DNA of 64,000 nt from assembly GCF_900105655.1 (NCBI RefSeq), contig NZ_LT629787.1, positions 1,798,001-1,862,000 of the forward strand, read 5' to 3'. The DNA comes from Halopseudomonas salegens. GTDB lineage: Bacteria; Pseudomonadota; Gammaproteobacteria; Pseudomonadales; Pseudomonadaceae. The notes under the pieces were generated by a model that saw nothing but the letters and a program-made list of their open reading frames with translations, had not been told where the DNA came from and did not search any database. Shown here piece after piece: positions 26,524-36,118 of this stretch. The position numbers were made by a program, and so were the translations under genes. Every line of letters begins with the position of its first letter. Position 1 is the stretch's first letter.

Positions 26524-27191
26524 TAGAAAAAAGACTACACTACTGCTGGTTCGGCGGAAACACTCTACCTCCGTTACACCGTCGGTGCATTGAGTCCTGG
26601 AAACAAACTAATCCCGATTTTGAAATAATGAGATGGGATGAAACAAATACTGACTTTGATACACCTTTCCTTAAATATTCATTCAAGAAACGGCAGTGGG
26701 CATTCATATCTGACTATATCCGAATGCGTGTAGTCCATAAATTTGGTGGAGTATACTTAGATACAGACATGGAGGTAATAAAACCTCTTACGCCGTTACT
26801 CGATTCATTTTGCTTTTTGGGTGAAGAATCTAACGGGAGACCTAACACAGCAATTTTTGGTGCAACTACAAAACATTTATTCACTACAGAATGCATGAAA
26901 ATAATAGATCATCGTTTCAAAACCAATATGCCGTATTTAATTGCGCCAGAAGTAGCTATCCAAGCAATCATGAATATGGATGACACCAATATAAAAGTGC
27001 TGCCTTCAGAATATTTTTATCCATACAACCCTTATGATATCGAAAGAGAAACAAAAAACTTAATGTATGCCGATATTACTCATAACACCTATGCCATTCA
27101 CCATTGGGGAAAAAGCTGGGAGATGAGCCTATATGAAAGAATCAAACGAATCGCCAAAAAAAAACTACTTACTTCAAGAGCTGATTCATGA
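26520..27191 (+). CDS. Family 32-like glycosyltransferase (DXD sugar-binding)
   Basis: 223 residues with the Gly_transf_sug (GT32) pattern: KRLHYCWFGGNTLPPLHRRC, ESWKQTNPDFEIMRWDETN, AFISDYIRMRVVHKFGGVYL followed by DTDMEV, the DXD metal site. C-terminal HHWGKSW is also typical. Start chosen at 26520, whose ATG overlaps the preceding TGA. Likely adds one residue of the O-unit at the cytoplasmic membrane face. Confidence 0.88.
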   Translation: MIEKRLHYCWFGGNTLPPLHRRCIESWKQTNPDFEIMRWDETNTDFDTPFLKYSFKKRQWAFISDYIRMRVVHKFGGVYLDTDMEVIKPLTPLLDSFCFLGEESNGRPNTAIFGATTKHLFTTECMKIIDHRFKTNMPYLIAPEVAIQAIMNMDDTNIKVLPSEYFYPYNPYDIERETKNLMYADITHNTYAIHHWGKSWEMSLYERIKRIAKKKLLTSRADS

Positions 27192-28402
27192 AAATATTAG
27201 CTCCTAACATTCCTAGGTTATTATTAAAATCAGGTCCATACTCACTAACCCTAATAACTCTAGCCTTACTTGCCATTTCAGGTCTATCATCACCATATGA
27301 TTACAACTGGCTTCCAGCCTTTGGCATTCTTGAATTCACCTTTCTTATATCAGCAAGCTTAATCGCTACTAAACCAAAGCGTGAACTGCTGCCTTTGTTT
27401 GCTGTATTATTAGTATACTTGGTCACTACTTCAGTAATAGCTTACCAGACCAAGCCAACGCATACCCTGGATTACTTACAAGCATATAAAGCCTTTTTTT
27501 ACTTACTCCCCATCCCCTTTCTTATAAAATCAAAAAATGTAGACCCAAAGCTTGTTTTGTATTTTTTTTACTTTTTGATTTTTTGTTTTTTGTTAAAATA
27601 TAGTTACTCTAGAGTCGCTGAATTTACACCGCGAATGGCTGACCGCCCAGGCCTTTATGGTGAAAACAATTTTGAACTTATTTTCCTCATATTACTTTAT
27701 TATCTTTTAAGTATTAGAACATCCTTACCGAAAGCAATCTTACCCTTGCTGGCAGTAATAATCGTATTATCAGGCTCAAGAAGTGCAGCCTTAACTTTTT
27801 TAGCTGTATTTTTCTTTGCGCACTTGTCCCAGCTAAACTATCGCAGCATTATATACATCATAGTTCTCCCTGCTGTAGTAGCAATAGTTTACTATGTAGT
27901 AACATCGCGCGGAGAGTTAACCATTGAAACAATAGACAGGTTTAAATTCTTCAATATCTTTCTCTACGAAATCAGACATTGGAGCATTTTTGACTTTCTT
28001 TTAGGAACTAAGCCGATCACCCCTTTAAGTGGAGCAACCTGTTCTATTCTAAGCTACTATGATGACTTATACAGCTTATCCGGAGACCAGACATGTTACT
28101 CAGTAATATTGCATTCATATATACTGCGGGTTATATTTGATCATGGAGTATTGGGCTTATTATTTATAATAATATTTTATTATTCAACACTTAAACTTTG
28201 CAAGTTTTCATCTAAAGATGCAATCTGCTTTATAACTATCATGTTACTTTCAGCGCTTTCGGTCTCATCATTTAATAGCATATTCTCACCATTAGCATTG
28301 CTTTTTTTTATAGCACTTAAAGGTACACATGAAAAAGAAACAATCATCAGACATCCTAAGACTCATATCGGAAAAAAACAAAAGCTCCTGCCAAATCAAT
28401 AG
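27188..28402 (+). CDS. wzy: Wzy-like O-antigen polymerase
   Basis: 404 residues, about eleven transmembrane helices, few recognisable motifs, highly AT-rich: the usual profile of Wzy. A central hydrophilic loop (SRVAEFTPRMADRPGLYGEN) and a second large loop (residues about 255-310) resemble periplasmic loops of polymerases. It sits between glycosyltransferase genes and overlaps both neighbours (4 bp upstream, 74 bp downstream). Called by topology and position rather than by motif. Confidence 0.75.
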   Translation: MKILAPNIPRLLLKSGPYSLTLITLALLAISGLSSPYDYNWLPAFGILEFTFLISASLIATKPKRELLPLFAVLLVYLVTTSVIAYQTKPTHTLDYLQAYKAFFYLLPIPFLIKSKNVDPKLVLYFFYFLIFCFLLKYSYSRVAEFTPRMADRPGLYGENNFELIFLILLYYLLSIRTSLPKAILPLLAVIIVLSGSRSAALTFLAVFFFAHLSQLNYRSIIYIIVLPAVVAIVYYVVTSRGELTIETIDRFKFFNIFLYEIRHWSIFDFLLGTKPITPLSGATCSILSYYDDLYSLSGDQTCYSVILHSYILRVIFDHGVLGLLFIIIFYYSTLKLCKFSSKDAICFITIMLLSALSVSSFNSIFSPLALLFFIALKGTHEKETIIRHPKTHIGKKQKLLPNQ

Positions 28403-29075
28403 TAATTCAGGGGAGAATACTACCTTCATAAATCACTATTCTTACGGTATTCTTCGGAAACATATTGAACTTTTGGAAAACTTTACATCTATTCACATAG
28501 ATGGAATCTTACTTTGCATCGTATTAAATAGAATTGGAATCCCAGTTCGTCGTTTAAGCTTTGATATGACATCGCTTGCCCCCGCTGTTTTTGAGCGCGC
28601 CTCAAGAACCAATGAGTCAATAATACTTGTGGGCGGTGAAACAGGAGTCGCTAGAATTGCTGCAAGTAATTTCTGTCAAAAACACCCTGGCCTGAATATC
28701 ATTGCAGTATATTCAGGTTTTTTCCCTCCAGAGCGCCCCAAAGAAGATGTTTTAAATGAAATCCGCTCTGCTGCCCCTGATATCGTCATATGTGGTATGG
28801 GTACACCTCGCCAGGAAGAGTTTTTAGATGAATTAACTAAAGCTGGCTGGCGCGGCACTGGATACACTTGCGGTGGTTTTTTACATCAAACAGCAAAAAG
28901 AGGAAATACCTATTACCCAACCTGGGCAGACAAGTATAATCTTCGCTGGCTATACCGAATCTACGACGAGCCCAAGCTTTTTAGTCGCTATACTATTGAT
29001 CTTATTCGTTTTCTTTATTTCTTCGTTCACGATTATTACCGATATAAAAAATATAATCAATCAACTATAAGGTAA
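28329..29075 (+). CDS. WecG/TagA/CpsF family glycosyltransferase
   Basis: Up to 248 residues. The PF03808-type core is present: HIDGILLCIVLNRIGI, RLSFDMTSLAPAVFERASRT, IILVGGETGVARIAASNF, YSGFFPPERPKEDVLNEI, IVICGMGTPRQEEFLDEL, and GYTCGGFLHQTAKRGNTYYP. WecG adds ManNAcA, TagA ManNAc. The 74-bp overlap with wzy suggests that the true start may be downstream of 28329, but no in-frame ATG fits until past the HIDG motif, so an alternative start codon may be used. Last gene of the O-antigen block. Confidence 0.85.
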   Translation: MKKKQSSDILRLISEKNKSSCQINSNSGENTTFINHYSYGILRKHIELLENFTSIHIDGILLCIVLNRIGIPVRRLSFDMTSLAPAVFERASRTNESIILVGGETGVARIAASNFCQKHPGLNIIAVYSGFFPPERPKEDVLNEIRSAAPDIVICGMGTPRQEEFLDELTKAGWRGTGYTCGGFLHQTAKRGNTYYPTWADKYNLRWLYRIYDEPKLFSRYTIDLIRFLYFFVHDYYRYKKYNQSTIR

Positions 29076-29092
29076 TTCCCTCTAAAAACCAG

Positions 29093-29735
29093 AGAGCTCA
29101 AAAGTAGAGCTAACCGCAACGAAATTCTGCATGAAAAATCACGTTTTTCCGATAGCCAAATTATGGCAATTCTCAAACAAGCTGAGAACGGCGTGCCGGT
29201 ACCCGAGCTGTACCGTGAACACCGCATGTGCAGTGCCAGCTTTTACAAATGACGAGCCAAGTTCGGCGGCATGGTTACGTCAATGATGAAGTGTCTGAAA
29301 GAGCTCGAAGATGAAAACCGGCGGTTAAAGAGAATGTATGCCGAAGAGCGTCTCTAGTCAGAGCTGCTTAAAGAAGCCCTGGAAGGGAAGTTTTAAAGCG
29401 ATCTCTACGTCTTGAGATGGCACACAAAGCGGTTGCTGATGCCCGTTGCAGTATTCGTTGGCCTGCGCCATCTTGAGTGTCAGCGAATCCTTTATCGCTT
29501 CCAAGCCAAACTCAGAAGTAAAAATGCGGAGAGCGCCGACCTGCTGGTGGGGTTAATTCACAACAAGCGCAACTTGGCTTTAGCCTATTTTTCCTGTACT
29601 TGCGCAACGTGAAAAGACACTCCTGGAGCCACAAGCGCGTTTATCGGATTTACCGGAAACTGTAACTGAACATGCGGATCAAGCCCTGCAAGCGGCTGGT
29701 TCGTGAGTAGCCCAAGCCGCAGGTCGTGCCGACGG
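29093..29735 (+). mobile_element. Degenerate IS3-family insertion sequence (orfA and orfB remnants)
   Basis: The orfA frame from 29133 reads KSRFSDSQIMAILKQAENGV, then PELYREHRMCSASFYK, a TGA where Trp is expected, RAKFGGM, LKELEDENRRLKRMYAEERL and a TAG stop. orfB similarity resumes as RSLRLEMAHKAVADARCSIR and, after another frame change, KNAESADLLVGLIHNKRN and a truncated HKRVYRIYRKL stretch. At least two nonsense codons and further frame changes show that it is dead. The 5' edge (CTCAAAAGTAGA) recurs at 30600 beside a second copy. It closes the O-antigen block on the right. Confidence 0.85.
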
Positions 29736-29792
29736 CCATTAACACCAGCTTATATGTACATGAAAATTTTACGGTTAAATCTAGGGGAAAAT

Positions 29793-30548
29793 ATGAAGAA
29801 GCTAATTAAGTCCGCCGCAAAAAAAATACTTCCGAAATCTATCACAAATGAAATTAAAGCAATTATAAATGCTAGGTCCGATAGAACTCCAATTGCTAAA
29901 AGGCACTGCAACATTTGTGGTTATGAGGGTTTTTTTAAGGGGTTTGGACGGCCGACGAGGCTTGACGCGTGTTGTCCAAAATGTGGTTCTCTTGAGCGCC
30001 ATCGACTCCTCATGTTGGGAGTTGAACGTGGATCGATTTTGAATTTTGATAACAAGAATGCTGCTGTTTTACATTTTGCTCCAGAACCGATTTTAGAAAA
30101 AATTTTTAGAGATCGTTTTTCTGATTACTGTACTGCTGATTTATTTGCAGAGTCTGATATAAAATTAAATATAGAAGATATAGATTTAGGTGATGAGAAG
30201 TACGACATTGTCATTGCAAACCATGTGTTAGAACATGTTGATGATAGGAAAGCATCTAGAGAACTATCTAGAATTTTGAAGAAAAATGGAATTCTTATTT
30301 GTCAAGTCCCTATCATTGAGGGGTGGGATAAAACCTATGAAAATGACAATATCTGTACTGATTTAGAGCGTTGGGTACACTTTGGGAAAGATGATCACAT
30401 AAGGTTTTACGGTAAAGACTTTAGGGACAGGATTTCTGAGAGTGGATTTAACCTGTTTCAGGAGATAACCGCTGAAGGTGTAGATGTTGTCAATAATGGT
30501 TTACTTCGTGGTGAAAAAGTTTTTGTTTTTCAAAAAGCTAGCAACTGA
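29793..30548 (+). CDS. SAM-dependent methyltransferase with N-terminal Cys-rich motif
   Basis: 251 residues. A zinc-ribbon-like segment HCNICGYEGFFKGFGRP ... DACCPKCGSLERHRLL precedes a class I methyltransferase core: AVLHFAPEPILEKIF, YDIVIANHVLEHVDDRKASR and LKKNGILICQVPII. Such proteins occur in surface-polysaccharide loci; the substrate is unknown. Start at 29793 follows AGGGGAAA; the longer frame runs into IS debris. AT-rich, lying between two IS3 remnants, so it was perhaps carried in with them. Confidence 0.85.
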   Translation: MKKLIKSAAKKILPKSITNEIKAIINARSDRTPIAKRHCNICGYEGFFKGFGRPTRLDACCPKCGSLERHRLLMLGVERGSILNFDNKNAAVLHFAPEPILEKIFRDRFSDYCTADLFAESDIKLNIEDIDLGDEKYDIVIANHVLEHVDDRKASRELSRILKKNGILICQVPIIEGWDKTYENDNICTDLERWVHFGKDDHIRFYGKDFRDRISESGFNLFQEITAEGVDVVNNGLLRGEKVFVFQKASN

Positions 30549-30596
30549 AGATATCCATCTAACGTAAAAACAGGCAGTTAAAGCGAGGAACCGGAG

Positions 30597-30655
30597 CGCT
30601 CAAAAGTAGAATTTTCCGTAAGCTAAACGCAGCGAGACTCTTCATGGAAAAATCA
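30597..30655 (+). mobile_element. 5' end of a second IS3-type remnant (left of IS256 insertion)
   Basis: CTCAAAAGTAGA followed by a leader resembling that at 29093 and the codons ATGGAAAAATCA. After removing the IS256-type element and one copy of its 8-bp target duplication, this joins 31962-32010 into an orfA start reading MEKSRFSDSPIMAILKQAES. Confidence 0.8.
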
Positions 30656-31953
30656 GAGGGTGTTCAAAACTCTGTGTCACCGACAGCAGCGTCACAGACT
30701 GATGTATTCGTCCAGGCGCTCGGGGAAGTGGATGGCCATCTGCGACAGCGTCAGGTTCCAGTTCTGAACGGGGTGGGTCCAGCGCTCGGATGCCTTGAGT
30801 ATACCGGCATAGAGCAGCTTCAGTAAGGCGTTCTCACTGGCAAAGCCGCCCTTGGTCTTGGTCAGCTTGCGGAACTGGCGATGCACAGCCTCCACCGCAT
30901 TGGTGGTGTAAATCGCAGTGCGGACGTAATCGGGATATTTGAAGTAGGCCGATAGGGTTGGCCATTTGCCCCGCCAAGACTTGATCACCATTGGATATTT
31001 CTCGCCCCATTTGGCTTCCAGTTCATCGAGTGCGATTTCTGCGGCGTTCAGCGTTGCAGCCTTGTAGACGGGCTTCAGATCAGCCATGAAGGCTTTCTGG
31101 TTTTTCGATGCGACATACTTCAGCGAGTTGCGGATCTGGTGAATCACGCAATGCTGGATTTCCGTTTTCGGGTAAATGCTCTCGATGGCTTCCGGGAAGC
31201 CTTTCAGGCCATCTACACAGGCGATCAGGATGTCCTTAACGCCACGATTGTAGAGGTCTGTCAGCACGGAGAGCCAGTGATGGGCGCCTTCCTGGTCGGA
31301 CAGATACAGGCCAAGCAGCTCCTTCTTTCCCTCGATGTTCAGGGCGAGAATGGTGTAGATGGCCTTGCTGACGTAACGCCCGTTTTCCTTGATTTTGTAG
31401 TGAATGGCGTCAAGCCAGACAATTGGATAGATGACTTCAAGATCACGCTCTCGCCATGCCTGTAGCTCTGGCAGAAGTTTGTCGGTGACAGCATTGATGG
31501 TGCCGTTGGACAGCTCAATATCATATAACTCAGCAATGTGAGCGCGGATGTCCTGGTACCTGTTGCCGAGCGCAAACAGGGCCAGGATTTTGCGCTCCAG
31601 CTCATCGGTCAGGTGCGTCTGGTGTTTCTTGATAAGCTGGGGCTCGAAGGTGCCGCTGCGGTCACGGGGCGTCTTCAATTCGAAGCTGCCGACGGGGCCT
31701 TTCATGGTCTTGCCAGTCGTGCCATTCTTGCGGTTCGGCGTGGCCTCTTTGGCAAGATGATTGTCCAACTCAGCCTGCATGGCGGCTTCGGTGAGTTGCT
31801 TGATCAACGGCGTGAGAATGCCGTCTTTACCGGTCAAATCCTGGCCGTCACGCAGGGCTTGCAGGGCGGCGTCAATGTCGAATGTGGGTTTGCTCATGGT
31901 TCACCTCTCTGATGAGTAGATTAAAGAGGTGACACAGAATTATGAACACTACC
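30656..31953 (-). mobile_element. Intact IS256-family insertion sequence (1298 bp)
   Basis: 26-bp imperfect terminal inverted repeats at 30656-30681 and 31928-31953 share GTGTTCA-AA-TCTGTGTCACC. Both ends are bordered by the direct repeat AAAAATCA (30648-30655 and 31954-31961), an 8-bp target duplication. The element carries one full-length transposase on the minus strand. It is inserted in the first codons of an IS3-type orfA remnant. Intact ends and duplication point to a recent insertion. Confidence 0.95.
30692..31897 (-). CDS. IS256-family (Transposase_mut) transposase
   Basis: 401 residues, normal length for the family. N-terminal region with KDGILTPLIKQLTEAAMQAE and NRKNGTTGKTMKGPVGSFEL; catalytic DDE core with VIYPIVWLDAIHYKIKENGR, LIACVDGLKGFPEAIESIYP, the C/H motif QHCVIHQIRNSLKYV, and the C-terminal Glu region IYTTNAVEAVHRQFRKLTKT. 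No frame disruption is visible, so it is probably active. Confidence 0.95.
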   Translation of the reverse strand: MSKPTFDIDAALQALRDGQDLTGKDGILTPLIKQLTEAAMQAELDNHLAKEATPNRKNGTTGKTMKGPVGSFELKTPRDRSGTFEPQLIKKHQTHLTDELERKILALFALGNRYQDIRAHIAELYDIELSNGTINAVTDKLLPELQAWRERDLEVIYPIVWLDAIHYKIKENGRYVSKAIYTILALNIEGKKELLGLYLSDQEGAHHWLSVLTDLYNRGVKDILIACVDGLKGFPEAIESIYPKTEIQHCVIHQIRNSLKYVASKNQKAFMADLKPVYKAATLNAAEIALDELEAKWGEKYPMVIKSWRGKWPTLSAYFKYPDYVRTAIYTTNAVEAVHRQFRKLTKTKGGFASENALLKLLYAGILKASERWTHPVQNWNLTLSQMAIHFPERLDEYISL

Positions 31954-32010
31954 AAAAATCACGTTTTTCCGATAGCCCGATTATGGCAATCCTCAAGCAA
32001 GCCGAGAGCC
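31954..32010 (+). mobile_element. Right part of interrupted IS3-type orfA remnant
   Basis: Begins with the target duplication AAAAATCA and continues with the orfA codons RFSDSPIMAILKQAES, then similarity stops at about 32008, where different IS-like sequence begins. It closely matches 29132-29190, so two relics of one IS family lie 2.8 kb apart. Confidence 0.8.
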
Positions 32011-32011
32011 T

Positions 32012-32504
32012 ATGTGTCAGCGTAGTTATCGCCTGATAATTTCAGAGGACAACCATGCCCATTACTCACCGGAACGTGAGGAAGCCATCCTCTAGAAGAT
32101 GGCCCCACCTCATAGCCTGACGGTGGCCGAGCGAGCAGGTCGGGAAGGCATGAACCGCGATCTTGTACAATTGGAGTGAAGCAGCCAGAGATCGAGGTTC
32201 CGTTTTGCCGTCGAACTCAGCCACTCCTAAAAAGTGGAGTAGAGAAGAGAAGTGCCGCATTGTTCTGGAGACTGCCCCAATGACCGAGGCGGAGCGCAGC
32301 GAATATTGCCGCAAGCACGGTCTGTATCCGGAGCAAGTCGAAGCTTGGAAGACTGCCTGCATGGTTGCCAACGCTCATTCTCACGAACAGGCCAGGCGTC
32401 ACCGGAAAGCGGCTAGTCGAGCCCGCTACAAAGAGCGTTTCACATGGGAGCGAGTCCTTGGTGAATACGAACAATTGCTGACTAAGTGGTACCCATCCAA
32501 ATAA
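32012..32504 (+). pseudogene. Degenerate transposase OrfA of another IS3-type element
   Basis: One frame gives HYSPEREEAIL, a TAG, then KMAPPHSLTVAERAGREGM; after a frame change from 32163 the match resumes as LYNWSEAARDRGSVLP, KKWSREEKCRIVLETAPMTE and SEYCRKHGLYPEQVEAWKTA, a known pattern of HTH transposase OrfA proteins. A stop, a frame change and no OrfB show a relic. The open 113-codon frame at 32163 is part of this pseudogene and is not an independent gene. Confidence 0.75.
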
Positions 32505-32585
32505 TTACAAGTCAGCCTATCTCATTCACAGGACAGCAACTGTCGGTGCCCACTTAAATTGGTTATGTTCTGAAAAGGAGTTTTC

Positions 32586-33464
32586 ATGAAAGGCATCATC
32601 CTCGCCGGCGGCTCTGGAACCCGTTTGCACCCTATTACCCGTGGCGTTTCAAAGCAGCTGTTGCCAATCTACGATAAACCAATGATTTATTATCCGCTGT
32701 CTGTTCTTATGTTGGCGGGCATTCGTGAAGTGCTGGTCATCTCAACACCAGAAGATCTCCCCTGCTTTCGTAAACTACTGGGAAATGGCTCGGATTTTGG
32801 TATTGAACTCAGCTATGCGGAGCAGCCCTCCCCTGACGGTCTGGCTCAGGCCTTCCTTATTGGCGAGAAGTTCATTGGCGACAGCAATGTCTGCCTGATT
32901 CTTGGTGATAACATTTTTTATGGCTATGGCTTCAGTGCCATGCTGCATGAAGCTGCGTCACGTGAGAAAGGCGCGACGGTATTTGGCTACCACGTTAGCG
33001 ATCCAGAGCGTTTTGGTGTCGTTGAGTTTGGTAGCAATGGAAAAGCTATCTCCATAGAAGAAAAACCTGCGATACCAAAGTCCAGCTATGCGGTAACCGG
33101 ATTGTATTTTTATGATAGCGACGTGGTCGACATCGCCAGACAGGTAAAACCTTCTCACCGTGGTGAGCTGGAGATTACTGATATCAACAATGCCTATCTG
33201 CAGCGTGGCGATCTGCATGTGAGCTTGCTCGGGCGAGGTTTCGCCTGGCTGGATACCGGTACCCATGACTCCCTGATGGAAGCCAGCCATTTTGTACATA
33301 CCATTGAGTCGCGCCAGGGACTGAAGGTCGCTTGCCTGGAAGAAATAGCCTATCACCAGGGTTGGCTGGACGCAGCGCAATTGGAAGAGCAAGCCAACGC
33401 GCTCAGCAAGACCGGATATGGTCAGTACCTGCACAAGTTGCTGGTGAATCAGCAACCTAGTTAA
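32586..33464 (+). CDS. rmlA: Glucose-1-phosphate thymidylyltransferase
   Basis: 292 residues, the standard RmlA/RffH length. It begins [20 protein letters not shown] (nucleotide-binding), then [67 protein letters not shown], and [20 protein letters not shown]. It makes dTDP-glucose, the precursor of dTDP-4-keto-6-deoxyglucose and thus of the amino sugar suggested by the aminotransferase at 20375. AAAAGGAG precedes the ATG. It stands alone after the IS region; rmlB, C and D are not in the window. Confidence 0.95.
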   Translation: MKGIILAGGSGTRLHPITRGVSKQLLPIYDKPMIYYPLSVLMLAGIREVLVISTPEDLPCFRKLLGNGSDFGIELSYAEQPSPDGLAQAFLIGEKFIGDSNVCLILGDNIFYGYGFSAMLHEAASREKGATVFGYHVSDPERFGVVEFGSNGKAISIEEKPAIPKSSYAVTGLYFYDSDVVDIARQVKPSHRGELEITDINNAYLQRGDLHVSLLGRGFAWLDTGTHDSLMEASHFVHTIESRQGLKVACLEEIAYHQGWLDAAQLEEQANALSKTGYGQYLHKLLVNQQPS

Positions 33465-33516
33465 GGCGTTAAGTGCGGGTTTGAGTCGTAGCGTTATCTG
33501 GTGATTGTAGGGTTGG

Positions 33517-34105
33517 ACCCGGCAGCCCTGATGGGCTGCTGTGCCGAGTGCAACTCGGCGTTCCCAGGCGGTGGTGGTCCCAAAGCGTGGCGGTGCCAGC
33601 TGCTGCTTACCCATCGATCGTCGGTCCGACAGTGTTGTTGGTTGCAAGCACCGCCCTGCCGGTGGCACTGCTGCCGGGAACGCCGAGTTGCACTCGGCTG
33701 GCAGTGCGTAGCGCTGCTTGAGTTAAACCCGCCAGCCCTGGCGGGCTACTATGCCGAGTGCAACTCGGCGCTCCCAGACGCTGGTGGTCCCAAAGCGTGG
33801 CGGTGCCAGTTGCTGCTTACCCATCGTCGTCGGTCCGACAGTGCTGTTGTTTGCATGCACCGCCCTGCCGGTGGCACTGCTGCCGGGAACGCCGAGTTGC
33901 ACTCGGCTGGCAGTGCGCAGCGCTGCTTGGGTTAAACCCGGCAGCCCTTGCGAGCTGCTTTGCCGAGTGCAACTCGGCGGTCCCAGGCGCTGGTGGTCCC
34001 AAAGAGTGGCGGTGCCAGCGGCTGCTTACCCATTGATCGTCGGTCCGATAATGATATTGGTTGAGTGCACGGTGCTGCCGGTGGCGCTGCTGCCGGGAAC
34101 GGGCG
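33517..34105. repeat. REP/BIME array C (209-bp composite units)
   Basis: Inverted-orientation palindromes GCCGAGTGCAACTCGGC start at 33543, 33753 and 33962 (intervals 210 and 209); forward copies GCCGAGTTGCACTCGGC start at 33682 and 33891 (interval 209). Each forward copy is followed by GCAGTGCG(C/T)AGCGCTGC, and each inverted copy is preceded by GCAGCCC-N4-GGGCTGC-like stems. Spacers between units are also conserved (GGTGGTCCCAAAG ... CTGCTGCCGGGAACG). The final unit is cut at GGGAACGGG near 34100. Confidence 0.9.
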
Positions 34106-34215
34106 CTCGCTTCTTGCAGGGTGTAATGGTGGGTTGAAGTGGCCAGTGGCCGGCTTTGGGCGCATACTGTGAGGCGTTGTGACTGGCAGCAAAAATAATA
34201 AGGAGTTGCCCCTCG

Positions 34216-35894
34216 ATGCCCTCCAGGTACATGCCTCATGTGTACAGTCTTCGCACCGAACTGACGCTGTGGTTTGGTGGCCTTTCCCTGATTATTTTGC
34301 TCGCTGCGGGTTTTTATGTCGGCAATATTGCCACCGGGGCGCTTGCTGCCCACAGCGGAGAGCTGCTGTTTCAGCGGGCCAAGTCTGCAACTGACTTGCT
34401 GGAGACCCATCTGCGCGAACGTGAAAAGGAAATTGCGCTTTTGGCGCGTTCGCCTTTGCTGGTCAACGGGGATCTGGGCAGCGCCGTTATTCGTGAGGTG
34501 CTGGAGATGCGCCAGCAGACGAATAATGAATATGCCTGGATTGGTGTGTCCGGTGTGGATGGACGTATCACGCAGTCTACCGGAGGCTTGCTGATTGATG
34601 TGCAGGTGGATCAGCGGCCCTGGTTTCAGGCGGCGTTGAAGGGGCGTTTTATCGGTGATGTGCATGAGGCGCTATTGCTGGCCAAGAAGCTGGAAAATGC
34701 ATCGCCGGATCAACCCTTGCGGTTTATCGATTTTGCTGCGCCCATCAAGGGCCCAGATGGCAAAACGCGCGGTGTGCTGGGTGCCCATGCCCACTGGCGC
34801 TGGGTGACGGAGACGGTCGAGTCGGTGATGACGGCGGGGCTGGACGATTCAGGCATTGAGTTACTGATTGCCGACAGCCGCGATAATATTATCTACCCTT
34901 TGGCCTTTGTTGGTACCACCCATTTGCCACAGATCGGCGCGGATCACGGTCATTATCTGCGCATGCGCTGGGCGGATGGTGAGGAGTATTTTACTGTTGT
35001 GCAGGATGTGAATACCGGCCTGGAGCCAGGGCTTGGCTGGCGTATCGTTGTGCGTCAGCCTTTGCATGCGGCATTGGGGCCAGCGGAATCTTTGCGTAAT
35101 CATCTGTGGTTACTGGGTGTGCTGTCCGCGCTGATGTTTGTGCTGATAGCTCGGAGGTTGTCCGCCCAGCTCAGTCGTCCGATTGAGCAGTTGGCGGCGG
35201 CGGCCCGTTCGGTGACCAGTCGCAATGGCAAGGTTGACTATCCCCAGGCGGAGCATACCCGGGAGCTGAAACAGTTGGTGGAGTCGATCCGTTATATGAC
35301 CGATTCGTTGCTGCAACAGGAAAGCGAGTTACTGGCACTTTGTCGCTGGAGCAACAAGTGGCTGAACGGACTCGGGAGTTGTCGGCGGCCAACCTTAGGC
35401 TTGAGAAGCTGGCGACTGAGGATGCGCTTACCGGCATTGCCAACCGGCGTTCCTTTGATGAGAAGCTGATGGAGCTGTGGCACGCTTTTCAGCGCACGCA
35501 ACGGCCTTTCAGTTGTCTGATTCTGGATATTGATCACTTCAAACAGGTGAATGATGTGCATGGCCATGCGCTGGGCGATCAGGTATTGCGCGAACTGGCT
35601 GGGGTTTTGCACGATCAGGTACGGGTGACTGATGTGTTGGCTCGATATGGTGGTGAGGAGTTTGCGCTGCTGCTGCCTGAAACTCTGGCGCAGCCGGATG
35701 CGCTGGCTGTGGCCGAAAAAATCCGCGAGACGGTTGAAAACAGCCGGTTTGTTGCTGATCTGCGCATTACGGTAAGTATTGGGCTGAGCCAGGTGCGGGC
35801 TGAGGATGAGGCGCTTGATAAACTGTTTGAGCGGGCTGACGAGGCGCTGTACCGCGCCAAGCATCAGGGCCGCAACCGAGTTGCCTGCGCCTGA
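34216..35894 (+). pseudogene. Cache-HAMP-GGDEF diguanylate cyclase, split by a frame change
   Basis: Frame one (34216-35469) encodes an N-terminal helix (LWFGGLSLIILLAAGFYVGN), a periplasmic dCACHE-like sensor (residues about 37-290, including YAWIGVSGVDGRITQSTGG), a second helix (LWLLGVLSALMFVLIARRL) and a HAMP region. Near 35335 the sense continues in another frame as SLEQQVAERTRELSAANLRL and a full GGDEF domain (DALTGIANRRSFDEKL, LDIDHFKQVNDVHGHALGDQ, RYGGEEFALLLPE). The shift equals a one-base deletion. The active-site GGEEF is intact. It could be a real null mutation, a sequencing error, or less likely a -1 frameshift. Start at 34216 is preceded by AAGGAG. Confidence 0.8.
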
Positions 35895-36118
35895 CTCGCT
35901 GTTATAGCCAGGCACCGCCGCCCTTCCCGTCGGCAAGTGACATATTCATCGAATTAAATGAATACTTGATGTGAACAGTTAATATACCTGTAACCCGCCG
36001 CTCTGACGTCGATACTATCGCCCCCTCTTAAATGGCTATTTTCATCCTTTCTGGCCTCCTTGGCCTGGTCGGTATCAGGCGGGTGAAATACAACAAACTG
36101 ACTTACGAAGGACGTTAT

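Noticed and set aside
32163..32504. Independent 113-codon gene upstream of rmlA
   Set aside because: The sequence is the frameshifted middle of a degenerate transposase OrfA; the upstream part is in another frame with a stop.
33517..34105. Integron attC sites
   Set aside because: The palindromes do not show the attC core (GTTRRRY) arrangement, no integrase is visible, and units lie in tandem without cassettes.
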